A program made the translations under genes and the position numbers. A stretch of 64,000 nt of DNA from Bogoriella caseilytica (lineage in GTDB: Bacteria; Actinomycetota; Actinomycetes; Actinomycetales; Actinomycetaceae): positions 1 through 64,000 of the forward strand of contig NZ_RKHK01000001.1 in assembly GCF_003752405.1 (NCBI RefSeq). The letters are read 5' to 3'. The notes beneath the pieces are model-generated. The model was not told where the DNA came from and did no database searches. It was given only the letters and a program-made list of their open reading frames with translations. Below, piece by piece: positions 1 to 14,385 of this stretch. How positions within the stretch are numbered: position 1 is the stretch's first letter; each line of letters starts with the position of its first letter.

Positions 1-1065
1 GGTAATCACGCCACCGCGGGTGGCCGGGCTCGAGCCCAACGGCACGATGCGGTCGCCGCCGCGCTCCTCGGTGTTCTCCACGATCCGGCCCATGGTGCGC
101 ACGGTCTCGATCGGCCAGTCACCCACGGAGGTCTCGCCGGAGAGCATCACCGCGTCGGCGCCGTCGAGGACGGCGTTGGCGACATCGGAGACCTCGGCGC
201 GAGTGGGGCGCGGGCTGGAGATCATCGACTCGAGCATCTGCGTGGCCACGATGACCGGCTTGGCGTTGCGGCGGCACAGCTCGATGGCGCGCTTCTGAAC
301 CAACGGCACCTCTTCGAGAGGCAGCTCGACGCCGAGGTCACCACGGGCGACCATGACGGCGTCGAAAGCAGCCACGACCTCAGCGAGGTTGTCGACGGCC
401 TGGGGCTTTTCGACCTTGGCGATCACCGGGACCCGGCGGCCCACCTCGTCCATGATCTGGTGCACGGGCTCGATGTCGTTGGCCGAGCGCACGAAGGACA
501 GCGCGATCAGGTCCGCGCCCAAGTTCAGCGCCCAGCGGAGATCGACCTCGTCCTTCTCGCTCATCGCGGGGACCGAGACGGCCACGCCGGGCAGGTTCAG
601 GCCCTTGTGGTTCGAGACGGGGCCGGGCACCTCCACGCGGGTGACCACCCGCGGGCCATCGACCTCGATGACCCGCACCGCGACCTTGCCGTCGTCGATG
701 AGGATGCGGTCGCCCACGTGGCAGTCGCCGGGCAGGCCCTGGTAGGTGGTCGAGACGAGCTCGGCGTCACCGGGGACGTCCTCGGTGGTGACGGTGAAGA
801 TGTCACCTTCGTTCAGCTCGTGCTGGCCGGCGGCGAAGTTGCCGAGGCGAATCTTCGGACCCTGCAGGTCCACCAACACGGCCACGTTGCGCCCGGAGGC
901 CTTGGCCGCCTCGCGGACGTGCCGGTAGACCACCTCGTGTTCCTCGGCGCTGCCGTGTGAGCGGTTGATCCGGGCGACATCCATCCCCGCATCGACCAGC
1001 TCTTGGACCTTCTCGGCTGAGGCTGTCGCCGGTCCGATGGTGCAGACGATCTTCGCTCTACGCAT
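1..1065 (-). CDS. pyk: Pyruvate kinase, N-terminal 355 residues (C-terminus beyond window)
   Basis: Pyruvate kinase makes pyruvate and ATP from phosphoenolpyruvate in the last step of glycolysis. The 355 visible codons start [13 protein letters not shown], the family's typical N-terminus. They continue through the ARINRSHG substrate segment, the KVEKPQA strand with the catalytic lysine, the metal-site segment VARGDLGVE and the conserved TQMLESM helix. The family is about 470-490 residues, so roughly the last quarter, the allosteric C-terminal domain, lies left of base 1. The ATG at 1065 lies 7 bases after a TAGGCT box, which suggests a leaderless mRNA. The gene is separated from gltD by 82 bases and probably has its own promoter. 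Confidence 0.97.
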   Translation of the reverse strand, partial: MRRAKIVCTIGPATASAEKVQELVDAGMDVARINRSHGSAEEHEVVYRHVREAAKASGRNVAVLVDLQGPKIRLGNFAAGQHELNEGDIFTVTTEDVPGDAELVSTTYQGLPGDCHVGDRILIDDGKVAVRVIEVDGPRVVTRVEVPGPVSNHKGLNLPGVAVSVPAMSEKDEVDLRWALNLGADLIALSFVRSANDIEPVHQIMDEVGRRVPVIAKVEKPQAVDNLAEVVAAFDAVMVARGDLGVELPLEEVPLVQKRAIELCRRNAKPVIVATQMLESMISSPRPTRAEVSDVANAVLDGADAVMLSGETSVGDWPIETVRTMGRIVENTEERGGDRIVPLGSSPATRGGVIT

Positions 1066-1072
1066 AACTCCA

Positions 1073-1078
1073 AGCCTA
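1073..1078 (-). promoter_or_regulatory. -10 box of pyk, leaderless arrangement
   Basis: On the minus strand the hexamer TAGGCT is followed by 7 bases and then the ATG of pyk. With initiation the usual 6-8 bases after the -10 box, the mRNA would begin at or next to the start codon. No Shine-Dalgarno sequence is visible. The -35 element is not clear. Confidence 0.55.
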
Positions 1079-1147
1079 AGTGTTCTCAAGGGGTGTTTTG
1101 GACAACGACGACACAAACTGGGTGAACGGTTGGTGACCTGTGACCAG

Positions 1148-2621
1148 TTACGCGCTGACCGGTGCCGTGGAGGGCAGGACCGGCACGGGCAGCTCACTGT
1201 CCTCACCACGAAGGTAGCGGTCCACGGATGCAGCCGCCGCCCGGCCTTCGGCGATGGCCCACACGATCAGCGACTGGCCGCGCCCGGCATCGCCGGCCAC
1301 GTACACCCCGGGCACCGAGGTGGCGTAGTCGTCGTTGCGTGTGAGCCGGCCGCGGTCGTCGAGCTCGATACCGAGCTGCTCCACCAGTCCTCCGGCCGGC
1401 ACTCCGGTAAAGCCCAGGGCAAGGAGTACCAGGTCAGCGGGCAGCACCCGCTCGGTGCCCTCGATGGGGGTGACGTTGCGGTCCTTGTCACGAATGACGT
1501 CGACCAGCCGGATCCCGGAGACGTTGCCGTCGTCATCGGCGAGGAACTCCACCGTGGAGGCGCCGAAGATACGCTCGCCGCCCTCCTCGTGGGAGGTGGA
1601 GACGCGGAAGATCCGCGGGTAGGTGGGCCACGGGTGGTCCGCGGGCCGCTCCTCGTCCGGGATGGGGTTGATGTCGATCTGGGTGACGGACCGGGCCTGC
1701 TGGCGCAGCGCGGTGCCGTAGCAGTCCGAGCCGGTGTCACCGCCGCCGATGACCACCACGTCCTTGCCGGTGGCCAGGATCTGGTCGGGAACCTCACGCC
1801 CGGCGACCACCCGGTTGTGCTGGGTGAGGTAGGGCATCGCGTGGTGCACGCCGCCGAAGTCTCGCCCCGGGGCGTCGAGGTCGCGGGGCACGGTCGATCC
1901 CATGGCGAGGACCACCGCGTCGTAGCGTTCGCGCAGCTCCTCGCCACTGATGGCCCCCTCCCCGGTACCGCCGACATCGACGCCGGGGCGGAATCGGGTG
2001 CCCTCGGCCTCCATCTGGGCCAGGCGGCGGTCCACGTGGGACTTCTCCATCTTGAAGTCCGGGATGCCGTAGGTGAGCAGTCCGCCGATGCGGTCATCGC
2101 GTTCGAAGACGGCCACGGTGTGACCGGCGCGGGTGAGCTGTTGGGCAGCGGCGAGGCCGGCCGGTCCCGACCCAATGACGGCGACGGTCTGACCGGTCAG
2201 GCGCTGCGGGATCTGCGGCTCGACCAGACCCTGGTCGAAGGCCTCGGCGATGATCGATTCCTCGATGTACTTGATCGTCACCGCAGGCTGGTTGATGCCG
2301 AGTACGCAGGCTGTCTCGCAGGGTGCCGGGCAGAGCTTCCCGGTGAACTCCGGGAAGTTGTTCGTGGCGTGCAACCGCTCGATGGCAGTGGCGAAGTCCT
2401 CGCGCCGGGTCAGTTCGTTCCACTCCGGGATGAGGTTGCCCAGCGGGCAGCCGGAGTGACAGAAGGGCACTCCGCAGTCCATGCAGCGCGTCGCCTGGCG
2501 CACCAGTGCCGGGGAGTCCTCCTGCCGGCGCTCGTACACCTCACGGTTGTCCAGGATGCGCACGGGCACCGGACGTGAGCGCAGGGTCTCGCGCTCGCGG
2601 TACTTCAGGAAGCCTTGGGGG

Positions 2622-2629
<8 letters not shown>
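1148..2629 (-). CDS. gltD: Glutamate synthase, small (beta) subunit
   Basis: This subunit oxidises NADPH and passes electrons through FAD and iron-sulfur clusters to GltB, so that glutamine and 2-oxoglutarate become two glutamates. The N-terminus carries the cysteine clusters [14 protein letters not shown] and CPAPCETAC for the 4Fe-4S centres. Further on are an FAD-binding [11 protein letters not shown] fold, an NADPH-binding GGGDTGSD fold and a C-terminal GDAGRG motif. Length is 493 residues, normal for the family. I chose the GTG at 2629, giving VADPQGFLK, because this matches family N-termini. It overlaps the end of gltB by 8 bases, so the two are translationally coupled. A longer reading frame continues upstream inside gltB but has no family match. 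Confidence 0.97.
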
Positions 2630-7214
<4,585 letters not shown>

Positions 7215-7299
7215 CCGCGTACTCCTCGATACGCAGCCATGGGTGACACGGCTCCGCATAGTCGTTATGGGCGGGGCGCCGTCGTCCCGTGTGGGCGCG

Positions 7300-7305
7300 A
7301 TGTTA
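7300..7305 (-). promoter_or_regulatory. Candidate -10 box for gltBD
   Basis: TAACAT on the minus strand begins at the TAA stop codon of lgt and would start a transcript with a 5' leader of roughly 80 bases before gltB. It fits the TAnnnT pattern seen at other promoters in this window. The -35 region would lie inside lgt and is not obvious, so transcription from the upstream operon is the alternative. Confidence 0.3.
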
Positions 7306-8301
7306 CCCCTCGCTAGGGCCTGATCGAGACTCAGGCTCGCCATCCACTGTCTCACGGACAGCACCCCCGGTCTCACTCTTCGAGATTGGATTCGGTGCCG
7401 CCGTCGGCGTTTCGGGCTCGGTCTCCGGTGCCGAGTCCGGGTCGGCAACGCCCTGACCTGCCGCGTCGTCCTCTGCTTCCTCAAGGTCGAGCTGGCCCTG
7501 CTCCCGGCGCCGCCGCTCGCGCGCGCCGAGCAGAAAGTAGGCGATGAGCCCGGCAGTGAAGAGCAGGATCGAGGTCCAGACGTTCAGGCGCAGGCCCAGG
7601 ACCATCTCGGCGTCGTCGATCCGCAGATACTCGATCCAGACCCGTCCCGCGGTGTAGAACACCACGTACAGGGCGAACAGCCGGCCGCCACCGATGCGGA
7701 AGCGGCGGTCGAGCAGGATGAGCAGTGCCGCGGCCGCGAGATTCCACAACAGTTCGTACAGGAACGTGGGGTGGAAGAGCACGCCCGGATAGGCATCGAT
7801 CTGCAACCCCCACGGCACCTCGGTCTCGGCGCCGTAGAGCTCTTGGTTGACGTAGTTGCCCAGCCGGCCCACGGCCTGGGCGATGAGCAGTCCCGGCGCG
7901 GCGGCGTCGGCGAATCGTGTGAAGGACAGCCCGCGACTGCGCAGCATCCACCACGCGGCCAGGGCGCCGGCGGCCACGCCGCCCCAGATGCCCAGGCCGC
8001 CCTCCCAGATGTACAGCGCGCGAACCGGGTCACCGTTCTCGCCGAAGTACGCGGACGGTGAGGAGATCACGTGATAGATCCGGGCGCCCACGATGCCGAT
8101 CGGGACCATGATGATGACCATGTCCCAGGTGGCGCCCTCAGGGCCGCCTCGGGCGGTATAGCGGCGGTCGGTGACCATGGCGCCGAGAATGACGCCCAGG
8201 ATGATCGCGAGCGCGTAGAAGCGCACCGGCAAGGGCCCCAGGTCGAAGCCGGAGATCGGCGGGCTGGGGATGCCTGCGGAGAGGGCGGCCAGAGCGCTCA
8301 T
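7303..8301 (-). CDS. lgt: Prolipoprotein diacylglyceryl transferase
   Basis: Lgt attaches diacylglycerol from phosphatidylglycerol to the lipobox cysteine of secreted lipoproteins at the outer face of the membrane. The protein has about seven membrane segments and the signature [10 protein letters not shown], equivalent to the conserved HGR-GN-N-E stretch. It also shows the upstream RIYHVISS segment and a C-terminal [10 protein letters not shown] motif. Length is 332 residues, with the last 70 or so charged, low-complexity and probably cytoplasmic, as in other actinobacteria. Its ATG overlaps the trpA stop by 4 bases. The trpA-lgt order is common in actinobacteria. Confidence 0.96.
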   Translation of the reverse strand: MSALAALSAGIPSPPISGFDLGPLPVRFYALAIILGVILGAMVTDRRYTARGGPEGATWDMVIIMVPIGIVGARIYHVISSPSAYFGENGDPVRALYIWEGGLGIWGGVAAGALAAWWMLRSRGLSFTRFADAAAPGLLIAQAVGRLGNYVNQELYGAETEVPWGLQIDAYPGVLFHPTFLYELLWNLAAAALLILLDRRFRIGGGRLFALYVVFYTAGRVWIEYLRIDDAEMVLGLRLNVWTSILLFTAGLIAYFLLGARERRRREQGQLDLEEAEDDAAGQGVADPDSAPETEPETPTAAPNPISKSETGGAVRETVDGEPESRSGPSEG

Positions 8302-9122
8302 CGCGCCTCCCCCTCGGTGCCGCCGCTGTGGGCTCCGGCGGCGATCTCGGCGGCCAGGCTGTGCAACTCACGCAGACCCGCCTCGGTGTCCCCCGCGGCG
8401 CCGGCGAGGGCGCGGACGAAGGCCGAGCCGACGATCACGCCGTCGGCGTAGCCCGCGATCTCGGCGGCCTGCCCACCGGTGGACACGCCGAGTCCCACGC
8501 ACACATGGTGCCTGTCGTCGGCTGCCCGGGTCCGGGCGACGAGCTCCTGGGCGGCCCCGTCCACGCTGGCACGAGCGCCCGTGACGCCCATGGTGGAGGC
8601 GGCATAGACGAAACCACGGCACGCCCGCGCGGTCATCGCCAGACGCTCGTCGGTCGAGGACGGCGCGACGAGGAAGACCCGGTCAAGGTCGTGCTCCTCG
8701 GCGGCGGAGATCCACTCGCCCGCCTCATCGGGAATCAGGTCAGGGGTGATCAGGCCGGCTCCCCCGGCCGCGGCGAGATCCCGGGCGAAGCGGTCGACGC
8801 CGTAGCGGTGCACAGGGTTGAAGTAGGTCATGACCAGCACTGCGGCACCGGTCTCGGCCACCTGCTCAACGGCCCGGAGTACGTCCGCGGTGCGGGTGCC
8901 GGTGTCCAGGGCCGTCTGCACGGCGTGCTGGATGACTTCGCCGTCCATGCCGGGATCGGAGTAGGGCAGGCCGAGTTCGATGACGTCGGCGCCGGCGTCC
9001 ACGAGAGTGCGGGCCGCGCGTACTGAGGTCTCGACGTCGGGGAATCCCACGGGCAGATAGCCGACCAGCGCGGCGGTGCCGTCTCCGGCCCGCGCTTCGA
9101 TGGCGGCGGCGGACCTAGACAT
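8298..9122 (-). CDS. trpA: Tryptophan synthase alpha chain
   Basis: The alpha chain cleaves indole-3-glycerol phosphate to indole and glyceraldehyde-3-phosphate, and the indole tunnels to TrpB. The 274-residue TIM barrel shows the catalytic glutamate in [15 protein letters not shown] and the acidic residue region after it. The segment [15 protein letters not shown], the LIPDE loop and a phosphate-binding [11 protein letters not shown] near the C-terminus also match. The ATG at 9122 lies inside the end of trpB (8-base overlap), and the stop overlaps lgt by ATGA, giving close translational coupling in a trpB-trpA-lgt string. Confidence 0.97.
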   Translation of the reverse strand: MSRSAAAIEARAGDGTAALVGYLPVGFPDVETSVRAARTLVDAGADVIELGLPYSDPGMDGEVIQHAVQTALDTGTRTADVLRAVEQVAETGAAVLVMTYFNPVHRYGVDRFARDLAAAGGAGLITPDLIPDEAGEWISAAEEHDLDRVFLVAPSSTDERLAMTARACRGFVYAASTMGVTGARASVDGAAQELVARTRAADDRHHVCVGLGVSTGGQAAEIAGYADGVIVGSAFVRALAGAAGDTEAGLRELHSLAAEIAAGAHSGGTEGEAR

Positions 9123-10392
9123 CGGCGCCTTCTTCGCTCAGGTTCTCGGACTCGTGCTGCGGGAGCATGTCGAACCACTTGGCGGCGGTCTCCACGTCCT
9201 TGTCGCCCCGGCCGGAGAGATTGACCAGCAGGACCGGCTCGTGGCCCGAGGGGACGCCGGCGGCGCCGAGCTCGCGGCTGAGCCGCAGGGCGCCGGCCAG
9301 CGCGTGGGCGGACTCGATGGCCGGGATGATGCCCTCGGTGCGGCACAGGACGCGGAAGGCCTCCATGGCCTCGGCGTCGGTGACCGGCTGGTACTCGGCG
9401 CGACCGAGCTGGGACAGCCAGGAGTGCTCGGGCCCCACGCCGGGGTAGTCCAGCCCCGCGGAGATGGAGTGCGACTCACGGGTCTGACCGTCATCGTCCT
9501 GCAGCACGAAGGTACGCGCGCCGTGCAGCACGCCGGGATCGCCGCCGGTGATGGAGGAGGCGTGGCGCCCGGTCTCCACGCCGTCGCCGGCGGCCTCCAG
9601 GCCGATGAGGCGGACGTCGTCGTCGAGGAAGGCGTTGAAGATGCCGATCGCATTCGATCCGCCGCCCACGCAGGCGAGCACGGCATCGGGCAGGGCGCCG
9701 GTGAGGTCGAGCACCTGTGCGCGCGCCTCGTCACCGATGATGCGCTGCAGGTCGCGGACCATGGCGGGGAAGGGGTGCGGGCCGGCTGCGGTGCCGAACA
9801 CGTAGTTGGTGGTCTCGACGTTGGTGACCCAGTCGCGGAAGGCCTCGTTGATGGCGTCCTTGAGGGTGCGGGAGCCGGTGGTGACCGGGATGACCTCGGT
9901 TCCGAGCAGCCGCATGCGGGCCACGTTCAGGGCCTGGCGCTGCACGTCCTCGGCGCCCATGTAGACCGTGCACTCCAGGCCGAGCAGCGCCGCGGCGGTG
10001 GCGGTGGCCACCCCGTGCTGGCCGGCACCGGTCTCGGCGATGACGCGCTTCTTGCCGATCTTGCGGGTCAGCAGAGCCTGGCCGAGCACGTTGTTGATCT
10101 TGTGCGAACCGGTGTGGTTGAGGTCTTCGCGCTTGAGCAGGATGCGGACGCCCTCGGCGCCGTGGGCGGCGAAGCGGGGGACCTCGGTGATCGGGCTGGG
10201 CCGGCCGGTATAGGTGCGGTGCAGCTGATCCATCTCGGCGAGGTAGTCCGGGTCGACGCGCAACTCCTCCCAGGCGGCGGTGAGGTCGTCCAGGGCGGCG
10301 ATCAGCGCCTCGGGAACGAAACGCCCGCCGAAGTCGCCGAAGTAGGGCCCGGGAGTGGCCTCGAGCGGGCGGGCGGAGGGGGATGAGGTCAC
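9115..10392 (-). CDS. trpB: Tryptophan synthase beta chain
   Basis: The beta chain joins indole and L-serine with pyridoxal phosphate to give tryptophan. It is 425 residues long. The PLP lysine sits in [10 protein letters not shown], and the substrate loop is [12 protein letters not shown]. The PLP phosphate is held by [10 protein letters not shown], and [13 protein letters not shown] is also diagnostic of the TrpB1 type. The GTG start at 10392 forms a GTGA overlap with the trpC stop. With trpA it forms the usual alpha2-beta2 complex. Confidence 0.98.
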   Translation of the reverse strand: MTSSPSARPLEATPGPYFGDFGGRFVPEALIAALDDLTAAWEELRVDPDYLAEMDQLHRTYTGRPSPITEVPRFAAHGAEGVRILLKREDLNHTGSHKINNVLGQALLTRKIGKKRVIAETGAGQHGVATATAAALLGLECTVYMGAEDVQRQALNVARMRLLGTEVIPVTTGSRTLKDAINEAFRDWVTNVETTNYVFGTAAGPHPFPAMVRDLQRIIGDEARAQVLDLTGALPDAVLACVGGGSNAIGIFNAFLDDDVRLIGLEAAGDGVETGRHASSITGGDPGVLHGARTFVLQDDDGQTRESHSISAGLDYPGVGPEHSWLSQLGRAEYQPVTDAEAMEAFRVLCRTEGIIPAIESAHALAGALRLSRELGAAGVPSGHEPVLLVNLSGRGDKDVETAAKWFDMLPQHESENLSEEGADV

Positions 10393-11207
10393 CGGCGGTC
10401 TCCTGTACGCAGTGAGGGGTGGCTGGCGGCGGAGACCATGTCGGAGATGGCCGCGCGGGGGTTGCCTCCGGTCACGAGCGCCTCACCGACCAACACCGCG
10501 TGGGCGCCCTGGCTGGCATAGTCCAGGGCATCGTGCGGGCCGCGGATGCCCGACTCCGCCACACGCACCACCGAATCGGGCAGGACCTTGACCACCTGGG
10601 AGAACACTCCGGGGTCGACGTCAAGAGTCTTGAGGTCGCGGGCATTCACGCCGACCACACGCGCGCCGGCGTCCAGGGCACGCAGCGCCTCGTCGCGGTC
10701 GTGGGCCTCGACCAGCGCGGTCATGCCGAGGGAGTGGATGCGCTCGACGAGGCTGGTCAGCACCTGCTGTTCCAGCGCGGCCACGATCAGCAGCACAAGA
10801 TCCGCGCCGTGGGCGCGGGCCTCCCACACCTGATAGGGCGTGACGACGAAGTCCTTACGCAGAACCGGCACGTCCACGGTGGCGCGCACCGCGTCCAGGT
10901 CGGCCAGCGAGCCGGAGAAACGGCGCTGCTCGGTGAGCACCGAGATCGCAGCGGCACCACCGGCCTCGTACTCCGCGGCCAGCGCGGCAGGGTCGTCAAT
11001 GGGCGCGAGGTGGCCCTTGGACGGGCTGGCTCGCTTGACCTCGGCGATGACGGTCAGCGCGCCGTCGCCGCCACGCAGCGCCGCCACGCCGTCGCGGGCG
11101 CTGGGCAGACGGGAAGCGCGTTCCTTGAGCTGGTCGAGCGAGGTCCGGGCCTGGCGTTCAGCGAGATCCTCCCGCACGCCGGCGATGATGTCATCGAGCA
11201 CGGTCAC
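10389..11207 (-). CDS. trpC: Indole-3-glycerol phosphate synthase
   Basis: TrpC closes the indole ring from 1-(2-carboxyphenylamino)-1-deoxyribulose-5-phosphate. The barrel shows [13 protein letters not shown] with the catalytic lysine, [22 protein letters not shown] and [11 protein letters not shown] chose the GTG at 11207, giving [11 protein letters not shown] (272 residues). It matches actinobacterial TrpC N-termini and has AGGGGG 9 bases upstream. An in-frame ATG at 11225 would add six residues. A separate trpF is absent here. In many actinobacteria that step is done by the bifunctional HisA homologue, but this is inference. Confidence 0.96.
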   Translation of the reverse strand: MTVLDDIIAGVREDLAERQARTSLDQLKERASRLPSARDGVAALRGGDGALTVIAEVKRASPSKGHLAPIDDPAALAAEYEAGGAAAISVLTEQRRFSGSLADLDAVRATVDVPVLRKDFVVTPYQVWEARAHGADLVLLIVAALEQQVLTSLVERIHSLGMTALVEAHDRDEALRALDAGARVVGVNARDLKTLDVDPGVFSQVVKVLPDSVVRVAESGIRGPHDALDYASQGAHAVLVGEALVTGGNPRAAISDMVSAASHPSLRTGDRR

Positions 11208-11268
11208 GGCGTCAGTCCCCCTCATGGCCGGCCGGAGCCGGGCCTGGATCGGGTGTGATGGTCAGGTC

Positions 11269-11565
11269 TCAGCCGTCGTACCAGTCGCGCTTTTCCATGT
11301 CGGCAACCTTGGGCTGGCCGTATCCGGCCATCCGCATCCCCACGGAGAGAACGAGACCGAGCACGATCACGGCGGCACCGGCGATGAGCAGGCCCCAGGC
11401 GATCCCGGGCTCCACCACGCCAATGAGGGCGAGGCCGACTCCGGACAGCAGGAAGCCCAGGGTGACAGCCCAGACCAGGACCCAGGCGGCGACGGTTCGG
11501 CCGTGGTTGTGGGCAGGTGAAGCCGGCGGCAGCGTGTAGCTCTGCGGCTGCGGAAGCTGGGGCAT
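11269..11565 (-). CDS. Small trp-cluster membrane protein, HGxxPAAW-like
   Basis: A 98-residue protein with two hydrophobic segments (about residues 30-50 and 55-75). An NHGRTVAAWVLVW motif precedes the first, and the tail ends in charged residues with KRDWYDG. It resembles the small HGxxPAAW family often encoded in actinobacterial trp clusters. Its function is unknown. The ATG at 11565 has GAGGAG just upstream. The longer frame to 11634 has no ribosome binding site. It sits between trpC and the Trp-region membrane protein, which suggests a link to tryptophan metabolism or transport, not proven by the sequence. Confidence 0.8.
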   Translation of the reverse strand: MPQLPQPQSYTLPPASPAHNHGRTVAAWVLVWAVTLGFLLSGVGLALIGVVEPGIAWGLLIAGAAVIVLGLVLSVGMRMAGYGQPKVADMEKRDWYDG

Positions 11566-11636
11566 GACTCTCCTCGTCGGCGTGCGGGGCAGCGATGCGA
11601 TCCTACCTGCCGTAGGCGGTCGTTCCCGCCGCATGC

Positions 11637-12290
11637 TCAGCGCTGCTCGTCTGTCGGATCCTCACCGCGGGCCTGGGCATCCCAGTCGTCCATGGCGCGC
11701 GTACGGTGCTGCGCCTCGGCGTCGACGGCAGAGACTCCCTGGGCCGGCGCCCCCTCCTGCGCGCTGGCCTTCTTCGCGGCAGTGGCCCGTTCGAAGCGCC
11801 GGTCTGCCCGCGCCGGCCAGCGCCGCATCTGCCAGCCGATGACCCCGGCCAGCACGATCGCGAGTCCGCCGAGCACTGCAGTGACCGTGGGCCACGGGGT
11901 GGTCGCCGAGGCGCCGGCCACCTCGGGAACGCCGGACGCTTCGGCGGCCGCGCGGCGCAGGGCGGGGGCCGGGTCCCTCGTCACCGCGAGGGCTGTGGGG
12001 ATCGTCGTGGCTCCGGCGGCCGCCAGAGCCAGGGCCCCGAGCACCGCACCCACTCGCCGGCCGATGGCGATCACCAGACCCGCAGCGCCAACGATCAGCG
12101 CCAGGCCGAGCGTCGCGGGAGCCGCCTCACTCCCGGAGACGGTCACCGGCTGCAGGCCGAGCACGCTCTCTGCCTCCCCGGTGGCCCAGGGCAGGGAGGC
12201 CACCACCAGCATCAGCGCGGCCAGGGCCAGGGTGGCCAGGGCAGCGCGCCCACGGGTGAATCGGGCCGGAGTGCGCGGCTCAGCGCTCAC
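11637..12290 (-). CDS. Trp-region conserved membrane protein
   Basis: A 217-residue integral membrane protein with about four hydrophobic segments (near residues 15-32, 55-73, 80-100 and 135-155) and a charged C-terminal tail. The LPWATG segment after the first helix and its place directly behind trpE match the actinobacterial Trp-operon membrane protein family (Trp_oprn_chp). The biochemical role is not established. The GTG start overlaps the trpE stop in a GTGA, so it is cotranslated with anthranilate synthase. Confidence 0.85.
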   Translation of the reverse strand: MSAEPRTPARFTRGRAALATLALAALMLVVASLPWATGEAESVLGLQPVTVSGSEAAPATLGLALIVGAAGLVIAIGRRVGAVLGALALAAAGATTIPTALAVTRDPAPALRRAAAEASGVPEVAGASATTPWPTVTAVLGGLAIVLAGVIGWQMRRWPARADRRFERATAAKKASAQEGAPAQGVSAVDAEAQHRTRAMDDWDAQARGEDPTDEQR

Positions 12291-13894
12291 GAGTGCTCCG
12301 CGATGCCGCGCAGCCGCGCAGCCACCTGGATGGCGCGGACCGCCGCGGCGGCCTTGTTGCGCGATTCGGTGTACTCCGTGGCGGGGTCGGAATCGGCGAC
12401 GAGACCGGCTCCGGCCTGGACGCTGGCCAGGCCACCGGTGATAACGGCGGTGCGGATCGCAATGGCCAGATCCGCCTCACCAGCGAAGTCGAAGTAGCCG
12501 ACCACTCCCCCGTAGATGCCGCGCCGGGCCGGTTCCAGGGTGTCGATGATCTCGATGGCGCGCGGTTTGGGCGCACCGGAGAGCGTGCCGGCCGGGAAGG
12601 TCGCGGTGAGGGCGTCCAGCGCGGTGGACTCTTCACGCAGCTCGGCCTCCACGGTGGAGACCATGTGCATGATGTGGCTGTAGCGGTGAATGGCCTGGAA
12701 GTCGACCACCTCAATCGTTTCCGGCCGGCACACCTTCGTGAGGTCGTTGCGCACGAGGTCCACGAGCATGACGTGCTCGGCGATCTCCTTGGGGTCGGCG
12801 AGCAGCTCCTCGCCCAGGGCGCGGTCCTCGCCCGGTGTGGCTCCGCGCGGCCGCGATCCGGCCGCCGGGTACATGGTGAGCCGGCGATCGGCCACCCGGA
12901 TGTGGGTCTCCGGGCTGGAGCCGACCACCACGAAGGTGTCCTCTCCGGGCACCTCCGCCTCCCCCATCTCGAGGCGGAGGTAGTACATGTACGGGCTGGG
13001 GTTGATGGTGCGCAGCACGCGGTAGACGTCCAGCGGCTCCGCGGGGCAGTCGATGTCCAGGCGCTGGGAGAGCACGATCTGGAAGGCCTCACCGTCGTAG
13101 ATCGCCTGCTTGGCGGCGAGGACCGCTTGCTCGAAATCGGCGCGCTCAGTGCGGAAGCGCAGTTCCGGCTCGGTGCCGGGCGCGTCGTCCTCGAGCACGG
13201 CGGCGGCACTGGTGGCCGGGCGCGCCAGCATGGCCTCCATGCCGTCCAGGCGGGCCAGGGCATCGGCGTGGGCCTCATCCACGCGCTCGGCGCTGCCGTC
13301 CATGTTGAGGGCGTTGGCGATCAGCCAGACCGAGCCGTCGTGGTGGTCGACGGCCACCATGTCGCTGGCCAGGCACAGGGCGACGTCGGGGGTGGTGTGC
13401 TCGCTCGGCGCGAGAGCGCGCAGGTTGGGTTCCCACTCGCGCAGCACGTCCCAGCCCAGGGCGCCCACCAGGCCTCCAGTGAGTGGGGGCAGTCCGGGAA
13501 TGGCGGGGGTGCCCAGAATGCTGAGCGTCTCCTTGAGGACCTCGAGGATCCGCCCCTGGGTGGGCACGCCGGCGGGGACGTCACCGCTCCAGTGCGCTTG
13601 CCCGTCACGGCCGATGAGAGTGGCGCGCGAGGCGACGCCGATGAAGGACCAGCGGGCCCAGGCACCGTCGTGCTCGGCGGACTCCAGGATGAAGGTGCCG
13701 GGCCGGTCCGCGCCGAGACGGCGGTACAGGCCCACCGGGGTGACGTCGTCCGCAAGGATGCGTCGCACCACCGGGATCACCCGGCGCTCGGCCGCGAGCT
13801 CGCGGAACTCCACCCGGTTGGGCCAGCTACGGCCCCAGGCGAGCTCGGGAGCCTCGATCTGCGCAGTGGACTCGGCGTGCTGTGTGGCGTTCAT
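12287..13894 (-). CDS. trpE: Anthranilate synthase component I
   Basis: TrpE converts chorismate to anthranilate using ammonia from the glutamine amidotransferase subunit TrpG, which is not in this window. The 535-residue protein has the N-terminal regulatory domain with the tryptophan-binding-type ILESAEHDG sequence. It also has the C-terminal chorismate domain with [34 protein letters not shown] and the [10 protein letters not shown] signature. The ATG at 13894 overlaps the hisI stop by ATGA, so translation follows hisI. Feedback inhibition by tryptophan is expected from the intact LES motif. Confidence 0.97.
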   Translation of the reverse strand: MNATQHAESTAQIEAPELAWGRSWPNRVEFRELAAERRVIPVVRRILADDVTPVGLYRRLGADRPGTFILESAEHDGAWARWSFIGVASRATLIGRDGQAHWSGDVPAGVPTQGRILEVLKETLSILGTPAIPGLPPLTGGLVGALGWDVLREWEPNLRALAPSEHTTPDVALCLASDMVAVDHHDGSVWLIANALNMDGSAERVDEAHADALARLDGMEAMLARPATSAAAVLEDDAPGTEPELRFRTERADFEQAVLAAKQAIYDGEAFQIVLSQRLDIDCPAEPLDVYRVLRTINPSPYMYYLRLEMGEAEVPGEDTFVVVGSSPETHIRVADRRLTMYPAAGSRPRGATPGEDRALGEELLADPKEIAEHVMLVDLVRNDLTKVCRPETIEVVDFQAIHRYSHIMHMVSTVEAELREESTALDALTATFPAGTLSGAPKPRAIEIIDTLEPARRGIYGGVVGYFDFAGEADLAIAIRTAVITGGLASVQAGAGLVADSDPATEYTESRNKAAAAVRAIQVAARLRGIAEHS

Positions 13895-14262
13895 GCCTGC
13901 TCCTCCGGTGCGCTCGTGACCTGCAGCTGACCGCCGGCCTCGAAGCAGGTCGACGTCCCGGTGTGACAAGCCGGACCGACCTGGTCAACCTCGACCAACA
14001 GAGCGTCACCGTCGCAGTCGATGGCCACCGAGCGCACGTGCTGGACGTGACCGGAGGTGTCGCCCTTGCGCCACAGCTCCTGGCGGGAGCGCGACCAGTA
14101 GGTGGCCCGCCCGGTGGTCAGGGTGCGGTGCAGGGCCTCATCGTCCATCCAGCCGACCATGAGCACCTCTTTGGTCTCGTGGCTTTGCACGACGGCGCAG
14201 ATGAGGCCATGTGCGTCGCGCTTGAGGCGGACAGCGATCTCGGGGGCCAGGGAAGAGCTCAC
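13891..14262 (-). CDS. hisI: Phosphoribosyl-AMP cyclohydrolase
   Basis: HisI opens the adenine ring of phosphoribosyl-AMP in histidine synthesis. The 123 residues show the family's [26 protein letters not shown] and zinc-binding cysteines in AIDCDGD and [12 protein letters not shown]. It is the stand-alone cyclohydrolase, without the HisE pyrophosphatase domain. The start is uncertain. I favour the GTG at 14262 ([10 protein letters not shown]) on length, but a GTG at 14280 is also possible. It is followed by trpE with an ATGA overlap. Confidence 0.93.
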   Translation of the reverse strand: MSSSLAPEIAVRLKRDAHGLICAVVQSHETKEVLMVGWMDDEALHRTLTTGRATYWSRSRQELWRKGDTSGHVQHVRSVAIDCDGDALLVEVDQVGPACHTGTSTCFEAGGQLQVTSAPEEQA

Positions 14263-14330
14263 GACCTCGGATTCTCCCACGCTTGGCCGGAGCGAGGGAC
14301 AAGAGCCCAGCAGCCAGCGCAACCGGCGCT

Positions 14331-14385
14331 CAGCGCACCTCGAGGGGCCTCAGCGCACCTCGAGGGGCCTCAGCGCACCTCGAGG
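14331..14385. repeat. 20-bp tandem repeat copying the end of hisF
   Basis: The minus-strand unit CTCGAGGTGCGCTGAGGCCC occurs almost three times in a row (two full units plus 15 bases). The first copy, in transcription order, encodes the last codons of hisF, Leu-Glu-Val-Arg and the TGA stop. The next two copies lie downstream in the hisF-hisI gap, so the stop-containing tail is repeated without changing the protein. It looks like local slippage duplication. The unit also holds the palindrome CCTCGAGG. Confidence 0.9.

Noticed and set aside
965-2578. Long plus-strand open frame of 537 codons opposite gltD
   Set aside because: High-GC antisense shadow. gltD on the other strand carries all family motifs, and the plus-strand product is low in recognisable structure.
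7215-7484. N-terminal extension of gltB by 90 codons
   Set aside because: The extra part overlaps lgt, has no family match and lies before a good ribosome binding site and the ATG at 7214.
11208-11225. ATG at 11225 as the start of trpC
   Set aside because: Possible, but the GTG at 11207 has a better-spaced AGGGGG and the usual VTVLDDI N-terminus. Kept only as an alternative.
14331-14385. The 20-bp repeat as a transcription terminator or attachment site
   Set aside because: The units are direct repeats. Each contains only a short CCTCGAGG palindrome, with no U-run and no integrase nearby.
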